Source: Coemansia sp. RSA 1804 (taxonomy: Eukaryota; Kickxellomycota; Kickxellomycetes; Kickxellales; Kickxellaceae). From it: DNA of 14,593 bases. Positions within the stretch are counted from its first letter, which is position 1. Each line of letters begins with the position of its first letter. The notes beneath the pieces were generated by a model. That model ran no database searches and was not told the DNA's origin. It saw only the letters and a list, made by a program, of their open reading frames with translations. The position numbers were made by a program, and so were the translations under genes. Location: the NCBI GenBank assembly GCA_027578815.1, contig JANBTH010000572.1, forward strand, positions 1 to 14,593, written 5' to 3'. Positions 6,801-14,454 of the stretch are shown here, piece by piece.

Positions 6801-9800
6801 GTTCCAGGACTCATCACGGCGAACCAGACCCCACAGTTCCTCAGATTTCATCTGTACCGGAGCTTGTTCGTGTTGAGATTACTGGTCTGTCTCCATCGCT
6901 GCTATTGCGGATTCCACCAGCAGAATTCGCTCATCAACTGTACTTGTTCCACAAAGGCAAGCTTGCTGGGTTTGACCCCAAAGCCGTTAATCTCTATGTG
7001 TCGCTTCCAGACACAGGCGCACGGCATGGAATTGGCATGGATGTGCAACAGACTCCCCCAAGTCTGCTAACCGTCGGGACGGCTGGAGCAGCATTGGACA
7101 CTGAGGGCACATCCGCTACTCTTTCAAAGCAAACGGGGAGCAATGTGCATTCACATGGTGCAGGTGCAATTGGAACTGTATCTGCCACGTCTGGCGTCTT
7201 TAGCACTGACAGCTCAGGAGACGGGGATTCTGCTGAGAAGCTCTTTGACATGCAGCGTCAACTGATGGTGTTTACGCATAGTGAGCCTCACTTCCTCACT
7301 CGTCTTGTTCATCACCAGCTTCTTATTGATCTGCCATTGAATCGTCCGGCAAGACGCAGCGCTCTTCTCCAGCATTGGGTGCGTATTGGCGAAGAATGCA
7401 GGACGATTGGCGACGCTGTTTCCTGGGCTGCAATTGCCATGGCTGTGACGATGACGCCGATTGCCCGTCTTCGCGAAACCTGGCACGGCGTATCGCTTAT
7501 GTGGAAGGACATTATTGTCTCGCAATGGGTTCCGCTGCTTATCAAGCACGGCATATACGAAATGGGTGCTGACCTTTCCAAGGATGTGAAGATATCGCGC
7601 CCATTGATTATCAAGCCGCATGCTTTGCAAAAGGGAAGCAAGAGTGGATTTTTCTCGTCTGCCGAGGCTTCTGGGTACAGCTATGCTCCGATCCCGTACT
7701 ATGGATCAGTTCGTCTGAGCATTGAGCGCCAGGGACGCAAGAGGAGACGTGCGTACGAGCCAGTCTTGTCGACTCTGGGAGGCGGCGATAGCAGCGACAG
7801 GATTCTCTTTGCTCACCATGGATACATGTACACCGCTGCTGAGGAGGTCATCAAGGGCATATCGGACAATATTGTTGAGCGTGCAAGAAACAGCGGCATA
7901 AGATCACGAGCAAGCAGTGTTTCATTGGCAACAAAGTTCCAGAGGGCATCTGGGACATGCAGTAGCAGAGCCAGCACCGAGAACTTACGCAGGGATTCCA
8001 TACAGGGTGCAATTGACTCATCGCTCTTGGAGCACCCGTATCTCCAATCCTATCTATCTACTCTGGCGGCCAATCCTTTGAAGATTGGCGAGGAGCTAGT
8101 CGAGTCGAATGATACCGAGTATGATTTGCGTTATCTGCTCTCGATTTCCTTACAATGCGAGCCATCTGCCAGCGACCAGTATCGTCAGCACATTCTGCAG
8201 GGTGCCGATGACAGCAAGGAGGACATTGGTATGTCACTTCGGCAAGCTCCTGGCTCGATATTGCCTCTAGTCTGCCCTGAAACGGTGCCATCGACCAACA
8301 TACTGCAGTGGATCACACCTGCACCTCGGACTCCAGTTGCACAAGCGCCAGCAAGTCTTCCGCCTAGTCGTGCAAGTAACGTGTCTGGGAGGGCCGGTAC
8401 TTTTTCGCATGCATCGTCATCGCCTGCCGGAGGTTTCCAGCATTCAGACGGGCCCAGCGCAAGACCGTCTACATCGTCACGCATGTCGACTCAGGCAAGG
8501 AGTGGTGTTGACCAGCAATCGGCTCCAGGCGCGAACAGCTCTGGTGCGCCACAAGGACATGGCTCTGAAATGAGACATGCCAACGATTCTGACGATACAA
8601 AGGGACAAGCGGGCGATGGGACGCCTGATCAGCAGACACTCAGACATAAGCGCAGCCGATCTTTCCCGGCGAATGTTGTTGGTGGTATTCATCCAGATGG
8701 AGCTGCTGATGGAAGTGGCAATAGCGCACAGGGTGCGGGCTCAGCCAATTCAAATCGCACATCAACAGGACGTGTTGAGCAGCAAATGAACGATGCAGCT
8801 CAAAGCAACGCCTACTTTGCTGGCTCCACTGTCTATGCTGCGAACGGCGATCTCTCCTTGCGCGTATTGCGTGTGCAATATATGCATGCACGTGAACAAT
8901 CACCTTCATCTTCAGAACCATCGCAATCGTTGCGTTTTGTTGTCGAAGTTCAGGGTGGTACTTTGGCGACCCTGTTTGATATTCTCATCAACGGCATTGA
9001 GCATCTGAGTGCTGGCATTACAACAGACAAGGGCGTGCGTATCCAGCTTCCCAGCGGTGCCATGCCCCTGCTTTTGTTTAACCGCGATGTGTTCCAGCGC
9101 ATATTTATGGCCTCGTTCCGCCACTTCTGCTTTGGCCTGGATGTCATTGATGCCATGCGTCGCACGCTTACAGCTATCAAAAGCGCAACATGGGAAGACA
9201 GCACCCGGGCCAAGTTTGGGACGCTCCTTGATTTGTGTGAGAACTGGCTTGGAAACCATTTCAGCGACTTTCTTGACAGCACAACGCTCCGCGATTCCAT
9301 GGCAGAGTTTTTGAATTCCCTCCGGTCTTCTCTTAGGAAAGCTGGCCCAAGAGGCTCTGACGCCGATCATCAAGATACTCTTGTGTGGAAGGAATTGTGT
9401 GATCGGGCTGACATGGTTCGCTCTGATCTTGTGATGCAGCTGCTGGAACCATCTGGATATACGCCGCTGGATATGGTTCTCGAAAAGAGAGCCAAGTACG
9501 CACGCAATCGTGAGCGCAGTGCTAGTAGCGCTCACTTGCAGCTCGATGTGTCCACAAGTTCTCCTGTTTCGCTGCTCAGCGCCTCAACTCCTGATGTTAT
9601 TCTTGTGTCTCTGAACCGGCTGGCACAGACGCACTTTGCACGCTGCTCGTTCAATGACTGGCTGGTGACCTTTTGCCTGCTTGAGGTCCAGACGCATGTT
9701 CCGCTGCCCTGGTATCCAAAGAGACGTGTTGGCCATGTACCTGCCGAGGACAATCTCGTTGTATCAGACATATACCAGATTCTTGAGCAGACGCATCGTG

Positions 9801-12800
9801 CTTTCAGCAGCGAGCAGACAGGCGACATTGCGGGGACTGGGTCGAATACCGGCGCTGCTGCTGGCATTAGTTTGTCTGCGTCTTCAGTTGAAACCTCGCT
9901 TGTGCGTACTCTTCCGCAAAGCATTCAGTCTGTGCTGGAGCTCCACCGTGCAATCCGCGGTTGGGTCATTCGTCAGATAACGGACTCGGCATTTACCTTG
10001 GCTCAGCGCGTGGCACAGATCCAAAAGTTCTTGACTATCATCAAGCTCTGCCGCAAAGACTCGCATCTGTCTTCGTCCCGTGTCTTTGGAAGTCTGCTCA
10101 ACAGCTACATGCGTGAGGCGGGTATGATTCCCGACCGCCAGCCAAGCTATCGCACCAACTCTGTCAAGCGACATGGTCTCCCAAGCAGCAATCCGAGCGT
10201 TGCTGGCGAGACTGGAAAGCGCGGGAAGCGCAGAGGTGGCGGTCAATCACAAGTCAAGTACGTGCCTTCGTTTATTGAGCGTGCGATAGCAAGCGCTTTG
10301 GTCAGTCCCGAATCTCGTCAGTTTGCTCGGGCGTGGAACGAAGTTGCATTGGAGAATCACACAAAGCTTGATACGCTAGAGGCTGTTCTTAGGGGTGCGC
10401 GCGACTGGGAGGCCTTTGCGCCTTTGCCAACGACCCCGACAAAGCCGACTGCAAAGTCCTCTTCAGAGAATGCGGGAGGAGCTACAGACATCTTGATCAC
10501 AAAGACAGAGGCTGAAGCGTCAGAAGCAAATTCTACCAGCAAGTCAAAGAATGGCGAAAGGCCAAGCTCCATGTCACTCCAGAGCCCACGCTCGAATCCG
10601 GCAGCCGACGACATTGACATCTCTGAGGATTCTATGGTGCGGGCTGACTGTTTTGTACCTTGCTTGGGATGGCTACTGGAGAACATGGTGAGTCTTTGCT
10701 ACGATACCTCTGACACTCTAGTTGACGACCCTAGGCTGATTAACCTGGCCAAACGGCATCGCGTATATATTATGCTGTGCATTTGTGAACAGCTCGGCAC
10801 GCGTTGCCAGGAGGCGTTTGCTTTGCCTACCGATATCCGGATTGGCATGGATCAGCTTAGTTCTTGGGTGCTGCAAACGCCGTTGCAGACCGACGAGCTC
10901 AAGGCTGCCAGCCAGCGGGAGGCGACATTAATTCCAGACGATATGCCGCTATCTGCATCGCCGACGCCAGATCAGATGGTGTCAAGCCCCACTGGAACTG
11001 GACCAAACAGTAGCAGTGGCGGAACCCACTCTGACGGATCCTCGGCCGCGGGTGGCCTCTCAGGATCGGGTGCTGGCGATAGGGCATTCTCATTCTCCAT
11101 GCCTTCGTCTCACACATCTGGCTTTGTTCGCGGCGGAGATACGCTGCCGTCCATGCGTCACATGCATGGAGCTGGTGCAGGCGGTTTTGCTAAGCGCTCG
11201 ATTGCTAATTTGCGAAGCACTAGCGGAGGTGGAGCCATCTCTGGCCATGCTAGCAGCTTTAATTCTCCTGGCGGCTATGGCACAGTATCTGGAGCAAGCG
11301 GAGGAGGAGGCAACATGGGTAATAGCAGCAGCAACAGCAATAGCAGCACTGGGAGCGGAGGCATGCCGGTGTTTGGCTCGCCTCCAGCCCCCATTCCACG
11401 GTCTTTGTCAATAGCAGATGGACCAAGCAGCGGCCTTTCAGGCTCAGGCGGGCCTTCTGGGATGGGAATTGTGACGCAGGGTGGGCTTGTGTCTTACTAC
11501 CGACCATTTGCGCGCTTGGTGACCGACGAGGTTGAGAAGGTTCGCCAAGAGATCCGTGAGCGTGAAAGACTTGAAAGAGAGTTGCGTGACAGAGAGCAGG
11601 TAATTGAAAGACAGCGCAATGAGCGCACAAAGATGCTGAAGAGACAGCTGAAGGAGCAGCAGCAGCGCAGGGCAAAGAACGAGCCGCTGCTTAAGATGGC
11701 CAATCTTATGAACAAGGTTCACAGTAGCGCTCGGGACAGCTCGATGGATCCTGGCGGTCAGGGCGCAAAGGTCTCTGTAAGCATATATGGCGGCGTGCCT
11801 GTGCTGCAAAACCAGACACAAGATTCAAATAGAATGTCGTCGTCTTCGGGCACTATGCGGCCTAGAGGCCCGGCGCTGCCTAATGCCAAGCCAGCCAACG
11901 TCATTAATCTGATCAACTCCACGATAACTGTTGAGCATGGATACACAAAGCGCGACTTTGTTTTCCGCATTGTCACTGAAGAAGGTGGTCAGTATCTGCT
12001 TCAAGCGCCCGACATTGAGCAGATGGAGGACTGGCTCACAGCAATGCGCGATGCTGCAACTGAAGCTGCGGCACGACGCCTAACATTGTTTGTGGAAGAG
12101 GCCAAGCGGCGCAACAACGCTGACGGTGCCAACAGCGGAGGATCGGCTGCATACCATGGTGGAAGTGATATGGATTCATCATCCGTGTCACAGCAGCAAC
12201 AACATCAAAATCAGCAGCAGAGCCAGCACATGCCAGGCAGACTCCCTGGGAGCGATACGACTCGCAGCCGTTTCACAGCGTTCCTTGGCGGCAGTGCGTC
12301 TGCTTTCGGCGGATTTGGGCTGTCGTCCTCGCAAACGCCACCTGTGCCCACTCGCGGTGCTATGCCGACTATCGGCCAGCAATCGCAATCGAAGGGCCCA
12401 GCAGCAGCACATGTGGAGCCAAAGTCCTTTGGTGTGGATCTTGCGAAGCTTATGCCCGACCCCAAAGTGGTGCCGACTATTGTTGAAAAGTGTCTTACGG
12501 AGATTGAGCTGCGCGGTCTGGAGGAGATTGGCATTTACCGTGTATCTGGTGCAGCTGCCGATGTGAGTCGGCTGCGGCAGATGTTCAATTTGGATCCAGA
12601 ATCCATCGATCTGAGCCATAGCGATTTCCATGACATCAACGTTGTTTCGGGCGTCATGAAGCAGTTCCTGCGTGAGCTTCCCGAGCCGCTGATGACATAC
12701 GGCCTTTATGACGGGTTTATTAACGCTGCTTCGATAGACGACTATGACGAGCGACTCTGGGCGATCAAGGATCTTGTCCAAGCGCTGCCTGCAGCAAACT

Positions 12801-13333
12801 ATGCTGTTTTGAAGCGACTGGTGGAGCATCTGGAGCGCGTGACAGACTATGAGGAAGTCAACCACATGTACGGCACGAATCTTGCGCTTGTCTTTGGCCC
12901 TTCTCTCTTACGGCCACCTCCAGGATCTTCGAGCTTTGCGCTGGCAATGTCGAACCTGGGCCATGCACAAAGCGTTATCAAGAATCTCATCCTTCAATAC
13001 CACTGGATTTTCAATGTTGAGGAGGAGGCTGAGCCGATTGACGATGGCGAGTTGGAGTCAACGAGTGCGGCTGAGGATGGCAGCTCCGCAAGCCTTAAAC
13101 AGGAGAAGGAACAGCAGCAGGAGAAGAAAGAGCAGCAGCCCGAAGACACTGATAAAACGTCAGAACACAGTGATGATGATGATGAAGTCTTAGGATCGTT
13201 AGTTGGTGCCAGCGGTGCCAAGGCTAGCGCAAAGTCAAAGAAGCGCGAATCTGTTGCAGTATCGCCTCTCTCGGCAGCAGCGCAAGCAGACATGGACCAG
13301 CTGGCTGTAGCCGTGAACAAACTGTCGGTTTAG
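3872..13333 (+). CDS. BEM2: Bem2-family Rho GTPase-activating protein (PH, tandem RasGEF-like, PH, RhoGAP), 3,153 aa
   Basis: This is a single intron-free frame; the start ATG sits in a good context (GCCATGG). Residues 1-320 are Ser/Asn/Gly-rich with a His/Gln tract near 82-114. PH strands lie at 324-365 (KEGYLSKK, WKVYRVVLKG, KLFFYKP) and a second PH-like fold at about 451-646 ends in a typical helix with W638. A REM-like segment lies at about 757-905 and a RasGEF-like domain at about 1000-1340 (RLRETW at 1199-1204, IPYYG at 1274). A second REM/RasGEF-like pair lies at about 1685-1822 and 1906-2337. A charged helix follows (2550-2615), then a PH C-terminal half (to about W2721) and RhoGAP (2853-3047). 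The RhoGAP keeps arginine finger R2890 in GIYRVSG, K2930 and R2934 in MKQFLRELPEP, and N3003 in GTNLALVFGP. Yeast Bem2 (2,167 aa) acts on Rho1 and Cdc42 in polarity and wall integrity. GAP activity is likely; Ras exchange activity is doubtful. The protein is about 1,000 residues longer than yeast Bem2, mostly low-complexity linkers plus an acidic tail. Confidence 0.9.
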   Translation: MALGSDRLQEEPTKSKTRSLTALGQSLRRGLTTRRTHKTAANASGSAESSGSAENDGSTISSNIGSIGRHITRHRPSSQHLQNQLHQKEHQHQKEHHKQEQNDQPQQDQQRQHASSGKPMGYTPSPLSRGALAVSGKLTGSTTSLGLGTTDAGGMHGPSIYGNQRTQRIASASSSHMGASAAGSAAAMSGSAAVSRKTIYGSAGLSGLGKSGFNNSTPSLGSTATGFSSGVSEHLTIGRKGPPPPENPSANNNQHRDYSFAIAGGISKSTSNGSTGSANAHGVSNIACNNNANSCNKDAGTASNTTNFNAKSARSSAGASVPIAKEGYLSKKTDINPSTSLASALSRGWKVYRVVLKGAKLFFYKPPSESELRAMFPEEIAAATNETAGGYVRASFSASGYEDGGYTNSSGFPMSPGEVDSSSRAMLFEPGVHDGEITVPLSERYAFGECFTEVDLRSLKFKRYVSVLIFDDTIVVLKRRWVRQGIASSFFGAVSNKMRFGKGSRTKVHQVPDNSSLVSAELGIKGKGYFTKWKYHSQYPLTNVEAIEAASSRFSVAHAPGMLGHIGRESQAGSSRVSLYSIGNSSVSSVMTRTSTVSKDYSGALSSGLVPGFQIFVGGKERVARMFVATTSDAKNNWLSRFTAAKASYARKLRQRPRENSTGARRYNGAAESARRPTTSSAVKDTGGDNALGDEKPKTAKDTRARLYWGIQRHPELVVSAEKDPENDEYNSEESQPAASTSDSVTTATAAAAAAAVVVIGGSKSALVHEMVFCTTRNLADEKKTENGRLDAKKQNRAKLGNTVAADSYGRQFVAVYRLFMDDVEFLREFQRYSELVTPELDNHSALVGNLCDVIALLAHHYEKTYTDEHIELLRTIAEKTITPDSGVSKSALESVQTAIDRMVPIVIEDKHAETSEDPDGKKILTVEAGNDTVLIKSPAPTRMFSYEIVSPPVMPSTSDSTSVASKPATDDPLRARSRTHHGEPDPTVPQISSVPELVRVEITGLSPSLLLRIPPAEFAHQLYLFHKGKLAGFDPKAVNLYVSLPDTGARHGIGMDVQQTPPSLLTVGTAGAALDTEGTSATLSKQTGSNVHSHGAGAIGTVSATSGVFSTDSSGDGDSAEKLFDMQRQLMVFTHSEPHFLTRLVHHQLLIDLPLNRPARRSALLQHWVRIGEECRTIGDAVSWAAIAMAVTMTPIARLRETWHGVSLMWKDIIVSQWVPLLIKHGIYEMGADLSKDVKISRPLIIKPHALQKGSKSGFFSSAEASGYSYAPIPYYGSVRLSIERQGRKRRRAYEPVLSTLGGGDSSDRILFAHHGYMYTAAEEVIKGISDNIVERARNSGIRSRASSVSLATKFQRASGTCSSRASTENLRRDSIQGAIDSSLLEHPYLQSYLSTLAANPLKIGEELVESNDTEYDLRYLLSISLQCEPSASDQYRQHILQGADDSKEDIGMSLRQAPGSILPLVCPETVPSTNILQWITPAPRTPVAQAPASLPPSRASNVSGRAGTFSHASSSPAGGFQHSDGPSARPSTSSRMSTQARSGVDQQSAPGANSSGAPQGHGSEMRHANDSDDTKGQAGDGTPDQQTLRHKRSRSFPANVVGGIHPDGAADGSGNSAQGAGSANSNRTSTGRVEQQMNDAAQSNAYFAGSTVYAANGDLSLRVLRVQYMHAREQSPSSSEPSQSLRFVVEVQGGTLATLFDILINGIEHLSAGITTDKGVRIQLPSGAMPLLLFNRDVFQRIFMASFRHFCFGLDVIDAMRRTLTAIKSATWEDSTRAKFGTLLDLCENWLGNHFSDFLDSTTLRDSMAEFLNSLRSSLRKAGPRGSDADHQDTLVWKELCDRADMVRSDLVMQLLEPSGYTPLDMVLEKRAKYARNRERSASSAHLQLDVSTSSPVSLLSASTPDVILVSLNRLAQTHFARCSFNDWLVTFCLLEVQTHVPLPWYPKRRVGHVPAEDNLVVSDIYQILEQTHRAFSSEQTGDIAGTGSNTGAAAGISLSASSVETSLVRTLPQSIQSVLELHRAIRGWVIRQITDSAFTLAQRVAQIQKFLTIIKLCRKDSHLSSSRVFGSLLNSYMREAGMIPDRQPSYRTNSVKRHGLPSSNPSVAGETGKRGKRRGGGQSQVKYVPSFIERAIASALVSPESRQFARAWNEVALENHTKLDTLEAVLRGARDWEAFAPLPTTPTKPTAKSSSENAGGATDILITKTEAEASEANSTSKSKNGERPSSMSLQSPRSNPAADDIDISEDSMVRADCFVPCLGWLLENMVSLCYDTSDTLVDDPRLINLAKRHRVYIMLCICEQLGTRCQEAFALPTDIRIGMDQLSSWVLQTPLQTDELKAASQREATLIPDDMPLSASPTPDQMVSSPTGTGPNSSSGGTHSDGSSAAGGLSGSGAGDRAFSFSMPSSHTSGFVRGGDTLPSMRHMHGAGAGGFAKRSIANLRSTSGGGAISGHASSFNSPGGYGTVSGASGGGGNMGNSSSNSNSSTGSGGMPVFGSPPAPIPRSLSIADGPSSGLSGSGGPSGMGIVTQGGLVSYYRPFARLVTDEVEKVRQEIRERERLERELRDREQVIERQRNERTKMLKRQLKEQQQRRAKNEPLLKMANLMNKVHSSARDSSMDPGGQGAKVSVSIYGGVPVLQNQTQDSNRMSSSSGTMRPRGPALPNAKPANVINLINSTITVEHGYTKRDFVFRIVTEEGGQYLLQAPDIEQMEDWLTAMRDAATEAAARRLTLFVEEAKRRNNADGANSGGSAAYHGGSDMDSSSVSQQQQHQNQQQSQHMPGRLPGSDTTRSRFTAFLGGSASAFGGFGLSSSQTPPVPTRGAMPTIGQQSQSKGPAAAHVEPKSFGVDLAKLMPDPKVVPTIVEKCLTEIELRGLEEIGIYRVSGAAADVSRLRQMFNLDPESIDLSHSDFHDINVVSGVMKQFLRELPEPLMTYGLYDGFINAASIDDYDERLWAIKDLVQALPAANYAVLKRLVEHLERVTDYEEVNHMYGTNLALVFGPSLLRPPPGSSSFALAMSNLGHAQSVIKNLILQYHWIFNVEEEAEPIDDGELESTSAAEDGSSASLKQEKEQQQEKKEQQPEDTDKTSEHSDDDDEVLGSLVGASGAKASAKSKKRESVAVSPLSAAAQADMDQLAVAVNKLSV
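6113..6139 (+). repeat. GCT repeat encoding a poly-Ala tract
   Basis: A run of GCT codons closed by GCG encodes about seven alanines (residues 750-756), followed by three valines. It sits immediately before the first REM-like segment. The nearly pure codon makes it prone to replication slippage, so its length may vary between strains. Confidence 0.8.
13172..13183 (+). repeat. (GAT)4 encoding poly-Asp
   Basis: Four GAT codons in the acidic C-terminal tail of the Bem2-like protein, downstream of the RhoGAP domain. A short trinucleotide repeat that adds to the Glu/Asp/Gln-rich composition of the tail. Confidence 0.7.
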
Positions 13334-13437
13334 TAGCAGCCGTTTGCGTGAGGGGCTTTTTTCTTTCACATTCTGTTTTATGAGCACTATTATTAAAGAT
13401 TGTTTGTTTGTTTTTCTGTATGGAATTTAACTATAAT
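13334..13437. terminator. Convergent 3' ends; ATTAAA poly(A) signal
   Basis: Only 104 bases separate the stop of the Bem2-like gene (TAG, followed directly by a second TAG) from the stop of the minus-strand membrane gene. On the plus strand, ATTAAA at 13392-13397 is a common variant poly(A) signal, followed by a TTTG-rich stretch that could serve as the downstream U/GU element. On the minus strand the best candidate is TTTAATAA read across the same bases. The two transcripts therefore probably overlap tail to tail. Confidence 0.5.
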
Positions 13438-13860
13438 TTACATGTGGATTGTTGCCAGTGTAAAGATGGTGGATGCAAGTGTGGAGCATGAGAAAACAAT
13501 GGCAAGGTACTTTATGGCCTTTAGCATGCCGGTGGAATCTGCCTCAAAGGCAGCCAGTGCGGCTGGGTCCATAATGGCGATTGCAGCAAGTCCCAGCGCA
13601 CTCGCAAGCCATAGGAAGATGCAATGGAATCTGGACTTTTCGAATATCTGTTTCAGGTAGACCGCTGAAACCATGGCCGTTGCTGCCAGCAGGAATCCCA
13701 CGATTCTCGCAATGCAAGGAACAAAATATGCCGGACTGCCCGAGTTTCCGTTCTTCAATGTATCAGAGTAGCCCCAGGACACACCAAGCGATGCGCACAG
13801 TCCCAGTGAGGACGCTATAAATGAGCCGATTGCAATCTTGTGTAAAAGCTGGCTAACCAT
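13438..13860 (-). CDS. Four-helix membrane protein of unknown function, 140 aa
   Basis: An intact minus-strand frame from an ATG in an excellent context (TTCACCATGG) to TAA. Four hydrophobic segments are visible: about residues 8-31 (ending SLGVSWGY), 45-68 (CIARIVGFLLAATAMVSAVY), 79-97 (CIFLWLASALGLAAIAIM) and 114-138 (IKYLAIVFSCSTLAS). Short connecting loops carry a few charged residues (QIFEKSRFH, then AAFEADSTGMLK). An even number of helices would put both termini on the same side. Length and topology recall small tetraspan families such as MARVEL, but I see no diagnostic residues and do not assign it to one. It is convergent with the Bem2-like gene. The frame has no obvious intron. Confidence 0.72.
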   Translation of the reverse strand: MVSQLLHKIAIGSFIASSLGLCASLGVSWGYSDTLKNGNSGSPAYFVPCIARIVGFLLAATAMVSAVYLKQIFEKSRFHCIFLWLASALGLAAIAIMDPAALAAFEADSTGMLKAIKYLAIVFSCSTLASTIFTLATIHM

Positions 13861-13977
13861 GGTGAATGTCGTTCAAAAGTAGTGATTATGTCGTTAACAA
13901 ATGCTGATGATAACAGATGGAATATGTATATCAATAATATTGTCTGATAATGTATATGAAAAGATGGTGTGTAGAAA

Positions 13978-14038
13978 GTTGGTGTTGGTATAGGAGAATA
14001 ACAAGAAAAAGTGCAAGGCCGTCGCAGCATCTAATATA
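13978..14038 (-). promoter_or_regulatory. Core promoter of the four-helix membrane gene
   Basis: Reading the minus strand, a TATA-like GTATATTA at 14038-14031 is followed about 40 nt later by a pyrimidine run and then ATACCAACACCAAC (13991-13978). From there to the ATG at 13860 no other ATG occurs. The same 14-mer sits 28 nt beyond the end of the TATA box of the tiny gene at 1306-1319, which suggests an initiator or early-leader role in both. The TATA match here is weak. Confidence 0.35.
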
Positions 14039-14454
14039 CTTTACGGCAAGCATTTTCATGCGCTAGTTTGCTGGTCGTTTGACGTTCTTTCTACCTTTTC
14101 TTGCACCAAAAAGTTGAATGCCAATGTGATGGTCATAGCATTTAGATATAATATAAAAGAACAAAGCATTGACCAAATACGCAAAGAGACCGTGGTGGGT
14201 TTCTTTTGTGTAAATAATCAACATTCGTCTTGCCAAATTACGAATGGGTGTGCTCTTTGATGGACAGAAATAAGTTTCTTATTTTGCCTTTTTGCTTCTT
14301 TTTTGTTTTACCCGGTACCAAAAAAACGGAATACTATTGTACTTTGTGATATATTAGTCTAAGCAAACTATGGAAAAAGAGTAAAAAAAAAGATATGCCC
14401 ACGCCATGAAAACCTACATTACTGTGTAAAAGGCTAAACTTTATGCAAAAAAAC
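14039..14454. other. Intergenic DNA with an orphan plus-strand TATA box
   Basis: This region lies between two minus-strand genes. It should hold the distal promoter of the 13860 gene and the 3' UTR of the edge gene. A consensus TATAAAAG occurs at 14152-14159 on the plus strand, but only a nine-codon ATG frame follows it, so any transcript would be non-coding. Several A/T homopolymer runs occur (for example near 14321 and 14384). I see no tRNA-like B box or other RNA gene. Confidence 0.4.

Noticed and set aside
8912..9535. A 207-codon minus-strand frame opposite the second REM-like segment
   Set aside because: It needs a start inside conserved sense sequence and has no promoter or protein-like features, so it is an antisense shadow.
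12188..12865. A 225-codon minus-strand frame opposite the RhoGAP region
   Set aside because: It is antisense to a clearly conserved domain and shows no recognisable motif. Long antisense frames are expected where the sense codons avoid TTA, CTA and TCA.
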